This document shows positions 56,566 through 64,000 of a stretch of DNA of 64,000 bases, one piece after another. Both the position numbers and the translations under genes were made by a program. The stretch lies in assembly GCF_036013525.1 (NCBI RefSeq), contig NZ_CP107853.1:11656001-11720000 (forward strand). Direction: 5' to 3'. Source of the stretch: Nonomuraea sp. NBC_00507 (GTDB lineage Bacteria; Actinomycetota; Actinomycetes; Streptosporangiales; Streptosporangiaceae). The notes below the pieces were generated by a model, which saw nothing but the letters and a program-made list of their open reading frames with translations, made no database searches and had not been told where the DNA came from. How positions within the stretch are numbered: position 1 is the first letter of the stretch; every line of letters begins with the position of its first letter.

Positions 56566-57012
56566 TCAGGGATCGCCATTCGCCCCCCCCCGGACCCAGC
56601 CCAGGTGCATCACGGTGTGCACGGTCTTGTTGGCCAGCTCGCGGGCGGCTTCCGTGTCGAGCTCGTAGACCGGAGTGAGCGGCAGGTTCGGGCTGTCCGG
56701 GCCGCGGGGAGCGTCGCGGAGGTCGCCGGGCAGGCGGTCGTGGAGCGAGGCGACCCGGTGGCCGATGCCCGCAGAGGGCTTGTCCCAGCCGAGTCGAGCG
56801 CCGATCTTCCACCGGAGGGCGAACAGGAACCTCGCCGGCCCTGTCTGCGTCGCGAGTCCGCCGCCTGCTCGCATGGCGGCAAGCATCGCGGGGAAGTCGT
56901 CGGGACCGGCTCCGGGGGTGTGGAACGACCACACGTCTTCGACCGCGAAATCGCTGGTGAGTGCGTGGATGCGCCACGGGAGGGACGTGTGCGCGGTCTT
57001 CTGCAGCCTCAC
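56566..57012 (-). CDS. DUF2867-like protein, frame altered at a G9 tract
   Basis: 148 residues as read. WKIGARLGWDKPSAGIGHRV and the ANKTVHTVMHLGWV end are typical of DUF2867. Directly after GWV a run of nine G (minus strand; 56583-56591) puts the frame into an early TGA. With one more G the frame would read EWRSLTRRWERAWLDRDHEK to TGA at 56507-56509, overlapping the next start by 4 bp. Starts at GTG 57012 with a 4-bp overlap with the previous gene. Confidence 0.7.
   Translation of the reverse strand: MRLQKTAHTSLPWRIHALTSDFAVEDVWSFHTPGAGPDDFPAMLAAMRAGGGLATQTGPARFLFALRWKIGARLGWDKPSAGIGHRVASLHDRLPGDLRDAPRGPDSPNLPLTPVYELDTEAARELANKTVHTVMHLGWVRGGANGDP
56583..56591. repeat. C9/G9 homopolymer in coding sequence
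   Basis: Nine consecutive C on the plus strand inside the 3' end of the DUF2867-like gene; a slippage-prone tract. Confidence 0.9.
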
Positions 57013-58235
57013 GAGAGCCCCTTGTCCGCCATCTTGGCCATCAGCGTCATCTGATCCAGCTCGGGCGTGGCGGCGGGGTCAGTTCGCGGTAGCGGCGGTG
57101 GAGATTGACCACGATCCGCTCGGCGTCCAGCCAGGTTGCGTACTCCGAGGTCCACCGCCTCGATCGCCTCCTGGAAGGTCAGGCCGCGGGCGTGGGCGGC
57201 GTCGGCCTGCTCGATCACGTGGGTGAGGTAGCCGCGCACCGCGCGGATCCCGTCGGGGTCGGTGACCGGGCCGTGGCCGGGGACGATCGTGCCGGCGCCG
57301 GTGGCGATCATCTTGTCGCACGCGGTGATCCAGTTGGCGATCGGGCCGCTCCACACGATCGGGGTGCAGCCGACGAACAGCAGGTCGCCCGCGAAGAGCA
57401 CGCCCGCGTCCGGTACGTGCACGACCGAGTCGGCTGCGGTGTGGGCGGGGCCGAGGTTCATCACCCGGACCTCGCGACCGCCGAGGTCCAGGGTGAGCTC
57501 GCCGTCGTAGGTCAGGTCGGGCAGCCGCAGGCGGATGCCGCTGAAGTCGAAGGCGCCGAAGCGTTCGCGGAAGTAGGGGGTCGCCGGGCCGATGTCGACG
57601 ACCTGGGTGGCGGTCAGCATCTCCGGGGGCATCTCGTGCCGCATCTCGGCGCAGGTGGCCTCCGCGGCGATGATCTGGACCTGCTCGCCGAGCAGTTGGT
57701 TGCCGTGGGTGTGGTCGCCGTTGGAGTGGGTGAGGACGGCGTGGGTGAGCGGGTGCCGGCCGGTGACCTTCCGCATGGCGTCGAGCATCTCGGCCGTCAT
57801 CGGCAGGTCGAACAGGGTGTCCGCCAGGAGGGACGCGCCCTCGCCCGCGATCAGTCCCGCGTTGCTCCAGCCGTACCCGCCATCGGGCAGCAGCCAGGCC
57901 CACACGTCCGCGCCGACCTCGTGCAGGCCGCGGGTGTAGGGCAGCTTGGACGGGGCGCGGTTGACGCGCGGGCGCGGCGGCCGCCTGTCGGGGTTGTGCC
58001 GGGGCTTGAGCGGGTACGGCGGAGCGGACGCGCGCACGGACTGGCGGGTACGGCCCAGCCGTTCGACCGTCAGCTCGACCACGTCGCCGTCCCGCAGCCA
58101 CCCGGGGAAGGCGGACGGATCGGCGAGCGACAGGTGCTCGATCAGGCTGACGCCAGGCGCGACGGGATGGATCCGATCGTCGCCGATCACTCCGACGCGG
58201 TCTCCGGCGTCCGTCGCGTAGGTCACCCAACGCAT
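57009..58235 (-). CDS. MBL-fold hydrolase with FAH-like N-terminal remnant
   Basis: 408 residues. Residues 1-35 (MRWVTYATDAGDRVGVIGDD) look like the N-terminus of fumarylacetoacetate hydrolase family proteins, and 46-66 (WLRDGDVVELTVERLGRTRQ) like their C-terminus, with the catalytic core missing. From about residue 91 it is a metallo-beta-lactamase fold: LTHSNGDHTHGN (His170, Asp174, His175), GDLLFVG, VPGHGPV. A stretch of about 23 codons near the C-terminus is out of frame (57080-57147). ATG 58235 has AAGGGGG upstream. Divergent from TetR. Confidence 0.8.
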   Translation of the reverse strand: MRWVTYATDAGDRVGVIGDDRIHPVAPGVSLIEHLSLADPSAFPGWLRDGDVVELTVERLGRTRQSVRASAPPYPLKPRHNPDRRPPRPRVNRAPSKLPYTRGLHEVGADVWAWLLPDGGYGWSNAGLIAGEGASLLADTLFDLPMTAEMLDAMRKVTGRHPLTHAVLTHSNGDHTHGNQLLGEQVQIIAAEATCAEMRHEMPPEMLTATQVVDIGPATPYFRERFGAFDFSGIRLRLPDLTYDGELTLDLGGREVRVMNLGPAHTAADSVVHVPDAGVLFAGDLLFVGCTPIVWSGPIANWITACDKMIATGAGTIVPGHGPVTDPDGIRAVRGYLTHVIEQADAAHARGLTFQEAIEAVDLGVRNLAGRRADRGQSPPPLPRTDPAATPELDQMTLMAKMADKGLS

Positions 58236-58252
58236 GGCGAACCCCCTTCCTT

Positions 58253-58270
58253 CTATGTTGGCCAACATAG
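58253..58270. promoter_or_regulatory. TetR operator CTATGTTGGCCAACATAG
   Basis: Perfect 18-bp palindrome between the divergent hydrolase (58235) and TetR (58317) starts; it lies 18 bp from the former. Confidence 0.8.
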
Positions 58271-58280
58271 GCTATACCGA

Positions 58281-58309
58281 TTGACATTCGCTCTGTCGCT
58301 TGGCATACC
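58281..58309 (+). promoter_or_regulatory. TetR gene promoter
   Basis: TTGACA (58281-58286), 17-bp spacer, CATACC (58304-58309); ATG 58317 is seven bases further, so the mRNA is probably leaderless. Confidence 0.55.
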
Positions 58310-58316
58310 TGATTAG

Positions 58317-58892
58317 ATGGACCGCATGGCCACGCGACGTATCGAGAGGACTCAAGAGAGCCGCAGGCTGCTGGTGACGGCTGCCGCCGAGCTGTTCGCC
58401 GAGAAGGGATACCGGCAGACGAGCTTCATCGACATCGCCGACAAGGCAGGCATCAGCCGCGGCTCCATCCCCTGGCACTTCGGCAACAAGCTGGGTCTGC
58501 TGGAAGCGGTGGTCGACGACCAGCTCCAGGCCGTGCTGACCGCTTTCCCTCAGACCGCCGGGGACCGCCCCGGTGATCCGCTCGACCAGGTCACAGGCTT
58601 CATCCGCCTGCCTGTCACGCGCTTGTTCATCACGCTCCTCGCCGAGGCCGTGGAAGTCGACTCGCCGATCCGTGAGCACTACGCGCGGCTCCACGCGGCA
58701 CTCCGGCAGGCGGTACAGGCCCGCATACCGGAACAGGCCCTACCTCCGGGAACGACCCCGGAGGCGTTCACGGTCTTGCTGGTGGGAGCCGTCATCGGCG
58801 TTCACGCTCAGTGGCGGGTCGCTCCCGAGGCGGTGGACCTGGAGGCCGTCCGCGCCACGATCCGCGCCCTGCTACCGGTGAGCCTCGGATGA
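58317..58892 (+). CDS. TetR-family repressor of the hydrolase operon
   Basis: 191 residues. HTH (LVTAAAELFAEKGYRQTSFI, DKAGISRGSIPWHFGNK) and a helical ligand-binding domain. It shares an intergenic palindrome with the divergent hydrolase operon, which it presumably represses. ATG 58317, ATG 58326 also possible. Confidence 0.9.
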   Translation: MDRMATRRIERTQESRRLLVTAAAELFAEKGYRQTSFIDIADKAGISRGSIPWHFGNKLGLLEAVVDDQLQAVLTAFPQTAGDRPGDPLDQVTGFIRLPVTRLFITLLAEAVEVDSPIREHYARLHAALRQAVQARIPEQALPPGTTPEAFTVLLVGAVIGVHAQWRVAPEAVDLEAVRATIRALLPVSLG

Positions 58893-59306
58893 CCTCCGGA
58901 CGCGGCGAGCTCAGCTGTCCTCCGATACTCGCCATCTTGCTCGGCCGGCGTCTGCTGGCAGGCCTTACTGACGATCGTTCGCACCGCTGGGGCGGCGGAT
59001 CCGCACCCGTAGCTGAGCGCGGTCACAAGGTGATCGCCAGCGCCCTTCCGGGCTTCGATGACCCTCTCACGGCCACTGAGCCGTGTGCGAGTCGGAGGCG
59101 CACATGCCGTGCAGAGAGCGTGTCGGCACCGGGTAACGGTGAGGCCCCGGCGCACGGCGCCCAAGGTGTGAACCACGGAGCCTGGTCAACCTCGGGCTCG
59201 CGTAACGGCGGGCGACTTGTGAAGGGTCAGAGGCCGTTTCCTGGAGGGCCACCAGCCGACGTACGGCGGGTGGTCAGCCACGGCACCGCGTAAAAGAAAA
59301 TGGTGG
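58893..59306. other. Intergenic region, no gene seen
   Basis: 414 bp between the TetR gene and the malic enzyme stop. Open frames here have no coding character. A few hairpin-forming stretches (for example around 59088-59115) are present; nothing identifiable. Confidence 0.5.
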
Positions 59307-60716
59307 TTATGCCTCGGTGAAGCCGCGCACGCGCCCTCCGGCGGATTCACGCACGGCCGCCGCGACCGCGCCCGCGACATCCGGGTGGAACACGCTGGGG
59401 ACGATGTAGTTGGGCCCCAGCTCCTCCGGCGTAACGACCGCGGCCAGCGCACGGGCCGCCGCCAGCAGCATCTCCTGTGTCACCCCACCGGCCTGCGCGT
59501 CCAGCAGCCCGCGGAACACACCGGGGAAGGCCAGCACGTTGTTGATCTGGTTGGGGTAGTCGGACCGCCCGGTCGCCACCACGGCCGCGTGCTCGCGCGC
59601 GTCGTCGGGCGACACCTCGGGCTCCGGGTTGGCCAGCGCGAACACCACCGCGTCGCCGGCCATCGTCGCGATGTCGTCCCCGGTGAGGATCCCCGGCGCG
59701 GACACCCCGACGAACACGTCGGCCCCCTTGACCGCCCCCCGCAGGTCCCCGGCGTATCCCTCGGCGTTGGTGTGCTCGGCGATCCAGCGCAGCGACTCGT
59801 CGAGGTCGTCGCGCCCCTTGTGCACGGCGCCCAGGTAGTCGCACACGATCACGTTGCGCGCCCCCGCCGCCAGCAGCAGCCGCAGCACGGCGTTTCCGGC
59901 CGCGCCGGCGCCGGCCATGGTGATCTTGACACCCTCGATGCTCTTGTTGACGACGCGCAGCGCGTTGGTCAACGCCGCCAGCACGCAGATCGCAGTCCCG
60001 TGCTGGTCGTCGTGGAAGACGGGGATGTCGAGCAGCTCGCGCAGCCGCCGCTCCACCTCGAAGCAGCGCGGCGCGCCGATGTCCTCCAGGTTGATGCCGC
60101 CGAACCCGGGCGCGATCACCTGGACGGTCCTGACGATCTCGTCCACGTCCTGCGTGTCCAGGCAGATCGGCCAGGCGTCGATGCCCGCGAACCGTTTGAA
60201 CAGCGCCGCCTTGCCCTCCATGACCGGCAGCGCCGCCTCGGGCCCGATGTTGCCCAGGCCCAGCACGGCCGAACCGTCCGTGACGACGGCCACGGTGTTG
60301 CGCTTGATGGTCAGACGCCGCGCGTCCTCCTTGTTGCGCGCGATCGCCATCGACACGCGTGCCACGCCCGGCGTGTAGGCCATCGACAGCTCGTCGCGGT
60401 TACGCAGCGGCACCTTCGACACCATCTCGATCTTGCCGCCGAGGTGCATGAGGAACGTGCGGTCGGACACCTTGTGAATGACCACGCCCTCGACGGCCTC
60501 GAGCTGGTCGACGATGGCCTGGGCGTGGTCGGTGTCCCTGGCGGCGCAGGTCACGTCGATGCGGAGCTTCTCGTGGCCGGCGGTGGTGACGTCGAGGGCG
60601 GTCACCACGCCCCCGGCGGTCTCTACGGCATGGGTGAGCTGGCTGACGGCCTTGCCGCCTGCGGGCACCTCGAGCCGCACGGTGATGGAATAGGACACAC
60701 TCGGGACGGTCGCCAC
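59307..60716 (-). CDS. NAD-dependent malic enzyme with N-terminal ACT-like domain
   Basis: 469 residues. Residues 1-80 form an ACT-like regulatory domain; then malic enzyme: MAYTPGVARV, LGLGNIGPEAALPVMEGKA, FHDDQHGTAICV (metal site), TMAGAGAAGNAVLRLLL (NAD site). It decarboxylates malate to pyruvate. GTG 60716 has AAGGAG eight bases upstream. Single gene. Confidence 0.94.
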   Translation of the reverse strand: MATVPSVSYSITVRLEVPAGGKAVSQLTHAVETAGGVVTALDVTTAGHEKLRIDVTCAARDTDHAQAIVDQLEAVEGVVIHKVSDRTFLMHLGGKIEMVSKVPLRNRDELSMAYTPGVARVSMAIARNKEDARRLTIKRNTVAVVTDGSAVLGLGNIGPEAALPVMEGKAALFKRFAGIDAWPICLDTQDVDEIVRTVQVIAPGFGGINLEDIGAPRCFEVERRLRELLDIPVFHDDQHGTAICVLAALTNALRVVNKSIEGVKITMAGAGAAGNAVLRLLLAAGARNVIVCDYLGAVHKGRDDLDESLRWIAEHTNAEGYAGDLRGAVKGADVFVGVSAPGILTGDDIATMAGDAVVFALANPEPEVSPDDAREHAAVVATGRSDYPNQINNVLAFPGVFRGLLDAQAGGVTQEMLLAAARALAAVVTPEELGPNYIVPSVFHPDVAGAVAAAVRESAGGRVRGFTEA

Positions 60717-60772
60717 GTCAATCGCTCCTTCGGGACTGACCAAGAAGTCCTCCCATGTTAGGGGGAGTTAGG

Positions 60773-61402
60773 TCAATCCAATGCCTCGGCAGCGGTGACG
60801 ATCAGGTCGACGCAGGTCGGAACGGGGATCGTGGTGCTGTCCACGACCAGATGATATTGACACGCGTCCGCTGGATCCGTGCGGTAGAAGTGGCGCCAAT
60901 AGGCCATTCTGGCCCGGTCGTTGTCCTCGATGATCCGGCGCGCCTCGCGCTCGCTGACCTCGCCCAGCGTGGCCGTCTGCCGGATCCTGCGTTTGACCGG
61001 GGCGTCGAGCCTGACGTGCAGCGCACCGGGGTGCTCGGCGAGGACCACGGCGCCGGCCCGGCCCAGGAAGACGCCGCCCTGCGTGCGGGCGGTCTCCCTC
61101 ATCATGCGCTCGGTACGGCGCACGAACTCCTCGGGTGCGAGCGGCATCACGCCCGGAACATACATGTCCACGCCGCCGAAGGTGACCGTCGGCAGCCGCA
61201 TCGCCCCGGACAGGAGCCTGCCGAGGCCGTGCTCAGCCCGGTCGTCGTGCGCGAGCGCCTCCTCCAGCGTGCAGCCGAGCTCCTGGGCGACGGCACTGGG
61301 AATGGCCCGGTCGACGAAAGGTACGCCGAGGCGCTCGGCCACGGCCGGACCGATCTGGCTCCCGGCCGTGCCGTATGTCGCCGATATAGTGACGACCCTC
61401 AT
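60773..61402 (-). CDS. Cytidylate kinase-like protein
   Basis: 209 residues. VVTISATYGTAGSQIGPAVA resembles the nucleotide-binding start of the Cmk-like AAA_33 family, though the P-loop is loose, and VFLGRAGAVVLAEHPGALHV fits the later part. Substrate not known. TAACCT six bases before ATG 61402. Confidence 0.82.
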   Translation of the reverse strand: MRVVTISATYGTAGSQIGPAVAERLGVPFVDRAIPSAVAQELGCTLEEALAHDDRAEHGLGRLLSGAMRLPTVTFGGVDMYVPGVMPLAPEEFVRRTERMMRETARTQGGVFLGRAGAVVLAEHPGALHVRLDAPVKRRIRQTATLGEVSEREARRIIEDNDRARMAYWRHFYRTDPADACQYHLVVDSTTIPVPTCVDLIVTAAEALD

Positions 61403-61408
61403 ATCCCC

Positions 61409-61414
61409 AGGTTA
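61409..61414 (-). promoter_or_regulatory. -10 element TAACCT
   Basis: Six bases before ATG 61402 on the minus strand. Confidence 0.35.
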
Positions 61415-62344
61415 GAACAGAGCGCTCGCCAAAGCTCTACGTGCTTTCGCCAAAGATGGGTCGTCGGCGGGCAACGCGTCGAACAGGCCGAGCAAATGAC
61501 GCCTCGCCTTGTCCCGCTCGTCGCCCGACGTGCGCTTGACCACGGCGATGACGCGCTCGAACGCCTCGTCCACCGAGCCCGACAACATCTCGAAGTCGGC
61601 GGCGAGCAGCTGCGCGTCGAGGTCGGCGGGGTCCTGCAGGCGCCGCTGGACGTCGGCGGGGTCGGCGGCCTCCGTGCGCTTGATCAGGCTGACGCCGGCC
61701 AGACCCATCTTGGCGTCCTCGTCGCCGGGCGCGCGGGCCAGCAGCCGCTGGTAGGCCGCCGCCGCCGCGTCCAGGTCGCCGCTCTCGATCGCCTGCTCGG
61801 CGGCGGCCAGGTCGGGGTCGGAGGGAGGGCCCTCCGGCGCCTCCTGCTCTTCGGCCGCGGGCGGCCGGGCGCCGGGGTTGGCCTCGTAGAACTGCTCGAC
61901 CGCGCCCATCAGCTCATCGAGCCAGCGGCGCACCTCCTGCTCGGGCAGCACCTGCTGGAAGCCGGTCACGGCCTGCCCCTGGAAGATGGCCAGCACGGTC
62001 GGCACGGCCTGCACGCGCAGCGCCTGGGCGATCTGCGGGCTGGCGTCCACGTTGACCCTGGCCAGCACGGCCCGGCCGGCCAGGTCGCCGACGACCTTCT
62101 CCAGCACCGGGCTCAGCTGGGCGCTGCCGGGCGCCCTGGGAGACCAGAGGTCGAGGACGACCGGCAGCCTCATGGACCGGTCGATGACGTCGGTCGTGAA
62201 CGTCTCCTCGGTCACTTCGACGATCGAGGCCGCCGCACCCGTCTGGGGACCTGCCTCCCGCCGGGCCTGCGCCTCCAGTGCCTGCTTGCGCGCGCCCAGA
62301 TCTATCGCTCCGTAGAGCGACCCGGGCCTAGAGAAGTCCGCCAT
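61412..62344 (-). CDS. Thioredoxin/TPR co-chaperone-like protein (YbbN family)
   Basis: 310 residues: an N-terminal linker, a thioredoxin fold (40-150; VVLDLWSPRAPGSAQLSPVL) in which the CxxC is replaced by SPRAPG, and TPR-like helices at the C-terminus (LAAAEQAIESGDLDAAAAAY). It cannot act as a classical oxidoreductase; YbbN-like proteins act in protein folding. ATG 62344; ATG 62353 possible. Overlaps the MarR gene stop. Confidence 0.9.
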   Translation of the reverse strand: MADFSRPGSLYGAIDLGARKQALEAQARREAGPQTGAAASIVEVTEETFTTDVIDRSMRLPVVLDLWSPRAPGSAQLSPVLEKVVGDLAGRAVLARVNVDASPQIAQALRVQAVPTVLAIFQGQAVTGFQQVLPEQEVRRWLDELMGAVEQFYEANPGARPPAAEEQEAPEGPPSDPDLAAAEQAIESGDLDAAAAAYQRLLARAPGDEDAKMGLAGVSLIKRTEAADPADVQRRLQDPADLDAQLLAADFEMLSGSVDEAFERVIAVVKRTSGDERDKARRHLLGLFDALPADDPSLAKARRALASALF

Positions 62345-62879
62345 GCTCTTCATCTTGCCGCATGGATGGGCCTGCGAAGTCACCCGCCGCGACCCTGAGC
62401 GTACGCAACTGGTCGAACATCTGGTGGAGTTCGTTCTCGGCGTACATGCCGAGGCCGAATTCGGCGGCCATCAGGTCACGGGTGGCCAGCCGTACGACGT
62501 CCCTGCCCGCGGCGGTGATCTCGGCCAGCACGCCGCGTCCGTCCCGAGGGTTGGGCAGGCGGCAGACGAATCCGGATTTCTCCAGCCTGTCCACGGTGTT
62601 CGTGACGCTGGTGGGGTGGACCATGAGCCGTTCGCCGATCTTCGACAGCGGGAGCGCGCCTGTCCTGCTGAACGTCAACAGGACCAGCGCCTCGTATCGG
62701 GCGAACGTCAGGTCATAAGGCTTCAGCAGCGAGTCAAGTTGCGACAGCAGGATCTGATGCGCTCTCATGATCGACGTCACGGCCGCCATGGCGGCGGAGG
62801 GCCCGAAGTGCGCGCGCCAGCTCTCCGCAGCGCGGTCGATGGGGTCGAACGGCAGGTTGAGCGGCTTCGGCTGTGACAC
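62328..62879 (-). CDS. MarR-family regulator
   Basis: 183 residues. Winged helix: LTFARYEALVLLTFSRTGAL, LMVHPTSVTNTVDRLEKSGF, RLPNPRDGRGVLAEIT. GTG 62879 lies six bases after TACCGT, a leaderless arrangement; a longer upstream frame lacks coding look. Regulatory target unknown. Confidence 0.9.
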   Translation of the reverse strand: MSQPKPLNLPFDPIDRAAESWRAHFGPSAAMAAVTSIMRAHQILLSQLDSLLKPYDLTFARYEALVLLTFSRTGALPLSKIGERLMVHPTSVTNTVDRLEKSGFVCRLPNPRDGRGVLAEITAAGRDVVRLATRDLMAAEFGLGMYAENELHQMFDQLRTLRVAAGDFAGPSMRQDEEHGGLL

Positions 62880-62885
62880 AACGCT

Positions 62886-62891
62886 ACGGTA
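62886..62891 (-). promoter_or_regulatory. -10 element TACCGT of the MarR gene
   Basis: Six bases before GTG 62879 on the minus strand. Confidence 0.4.
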
Positions 62892-63109
62892 GCGCGCCGG
62901 TCGTCCCGGTTTCGTCCGGCTACCTGGAGCGACAGGCCTCCCCCGTTGACCAAGAATCCGGACGTCAATCATCACGCTCAGTTATGGTGCTCGTACGTAT
63001 GGTGACGCGGAAGCCAAGTTCATCAGCCTGTGGGGACCGGCCGGACTGATCGTTTCCGCCTTGCCGAGGGGCACGGGGGGTTGCTTGATGAAGTGCAACG
63101 GGACAACGG

Positions 63110-64000
63110 GTGCGTGAGCACGCGGGCGTTTCGCGAGAGGAGCTGAAGCAGAGCGCGGCCGTGACGGTTGCCGTGCTCCTGGCTGTCGGCTTGGTCGCGG
63201 CGTGGAACGTCCTCATTCCAGGCGTGGACGCGTGGGAGAACATCGTGGCCGCGGTGATCGGCTCGCTCCGGTTGACCGGGCCCGTGGCCGCGGCGTTCGC
63301 CGCGTGGGTGGCATTGCGCAAGCGCCGGGCGTTGCGCGGCCGCTCCCTCACGACATGGCGGGCGCTGAAGGCGCCGCTGGCGATCGTGGTGGTGGTGCTG
63401 GGGTCTTTCGGGGCGACCGTGCTGGTGCTGGCGATCAAGACGGTGCTGACCGACCAGGCGGGACGGCTGAGCCTGTCGGGGCTGGGCATGGGCATGGCGG
63501 GGCTGGCGTTGTACTCGGTGATCGGGTGGGTGGCCGGCTGGGTGCTGCCCAGGACGTTCACGCCACCGCTGGCCGGGCTCGGCTGCTACGGCGCGTTCTC
63601 GTGGCTGGCCGACGACCGGGGCTGGGCGGACAAGCTGGCGCCCGGCACCGGGGAGCCGTACGACCTGTTCCAGGGACTGAGCGGGGCGCCGTTCTTCGAC
63701 CAGACGATCTGGCTGCTGGGCATCACGGCGGCGCTGCTGCTCGGCTGGGCGGCGCTGGTGACCAGGCAGGCGCTGGTGCTGGCGTGCGCGCTGCTGGCGG
63801 TGCTCGCGGCGGGGATGGGCGTGTCGCGCGTGCTGACGCAGACCAAGCCGGCCGCGGCGGAGGACATCGCGTACAGCTGCCAGGAGTGGCCGATCACGGT
63901 GTGCGTGCATCCGGGGATGCGGGCGGGGCTGACGGAGCTGGGGGCGGCGTTCACGCAGATCGCCTCGCGGCTGGCCGGAACGCCGGCGGCGTTCACGCGG
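63110..64000 (+). CDS. Multi-pass membrane protein (3' truncated)
   Basis: At least 297 residues, running off the window. About five or six membrane helices (AAVTVAVLLAVGLVAAW, PLAIVVVVLGSFGATVLVLA, LYSVIGWVAGWVLP, TIWLLGITAALLLGWAALV, ALVLACALLAVLAAGMGV) and then an outer segment with two cysteines (YSCQEWPITVCVHPGM). Frame opens after TGA 63089; GTG 63110 is the first start. Family not recognised; possibly part of an ABC export system. Confidence 0.7.
   Translation, partial: MREHAGVSREELKQSAAVTVAVLLAVGLVAAWNVLIPGVDAWENIVAAVIGSLRLTGPVAAAFAAWVALRKRRALRGRSLTTWRALKAPLAIVVVVLGSFGATVLVLAIKTVLTDQAGRLSLSGLGMGMAGLALYSVIGWVAGWVLPRTFTPPLAGLGCYGAFSWLADDRGWADKLAPGTGEPYDLFQGLSGAPFFDQTIWLLGITAALLLGWAALVTRQALVLACALLAVLAAGMGVSRVLTQTKPAAAEDIAYSCQEWPITVCVHPGMRAGLTELGAAFTQIASRLAGTPAAFTR

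Noticed and set aside
59080..59290. Possible group II intron remnant (GAGCCGTGTGCG followed by CGCACATGCCG)
   Set aside because: The hairpin lacks the GNRA loop and bulge of domain V, and no reverse transcriptase or flanking domains are present.

Overview
This window is high-GC chromosomal DNA from an actinomycete, most likely a Streptosporangiales/Nonomuraea-type organism. That placement is an inference from codon bias, the frequent GTG starts, many apparently leaderless genes, and the protein families present (DUF3039, DUF3618, DUF6286, DUF2017, Mec+/CysO/CysM). Gene order from pncB back to rdgB resembles the Mycobacterium tuberculosis Rv1330c-Rv1341 block. I see no CRISPR array, rRNA or intact insertion sequence. 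One tRNA-Leu(UAG) is present.

Layout. 1-3.8 kb: tail of a gamma-glutamyl amine utilisation operon (glutamine-synthetase-like ligase, aldehyde dehydrogenase, SDR, gamma-glutamyl hydrolase), then a lipoprotein. 4.6-7.8 kb: tandem glycine riboswitch, gcvT-gcvH, then L-serine dehydratase sdaA. 7.8-9.4 kb: a degraded patch with one small gene and two broken genes. 9.4-10.9 kb: a papain-fold toxin and its immunity partner. 11-16.4 kb: FtsX-type ABC exporter and a NarL-type two-component system. 16.4-18.1 kb: small membrane protein, then an HNH endonuclease gene interrupted by a stop next to tRNA-Leu. 18.2-23.3 kb: peroxiredoxin, DUF3618, PLP aldolase/racemase-like protein, DUF6286/AmaP-like pair, sulfite-oxidase-type enzyme.

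23.3-35.4 kb: housekeeping block (rdgB, rph, Rv1339-like phosphodiesterase, murI, cysM-cysO-mec, DUF2017, clpS, pncB, pncA), with an MFS gene set in on the opposite strand and a Q-rich DUF3352 protein. 35.5-38.3 kb: small accessory genes. 38.5-41.4 kb: a three-gene cassette (XRE-type regulator with an unassigned C-terminal domain, GT-A glycosyltransferase-like protein, GNAT acetyltransferase) that I regard as the best candidate for an undescribed system. 41.5-50.8 kb: SF2 helicase, two MFS exporters (one with a TetR regulator and a well-formed operator), M43 metalloprotease, YqgE/AlgH protein, orphan TetR. 51-54.9 kb: IclR-regulated glycerol catabolism (glpK, glpD). 55-58.9 kb: small proteins and a TetR-controlled operon whose members carry a G9-tract frameshift, a chimeric N-terminus and compensating frameshifts. 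59.3-64 kb: malic enzyme, cytidylate-kinase-like protein, thioredoxin/TPR protein, MarR regulator and a partial membrane protein.

Regulation is readable at several places: inverted-repeat operators sit next to TetR, IclR and XRE genes, and about ten genes have a TANNNT -10 element only 6-8 nt before the start codon, implying leaderless mRNAs.
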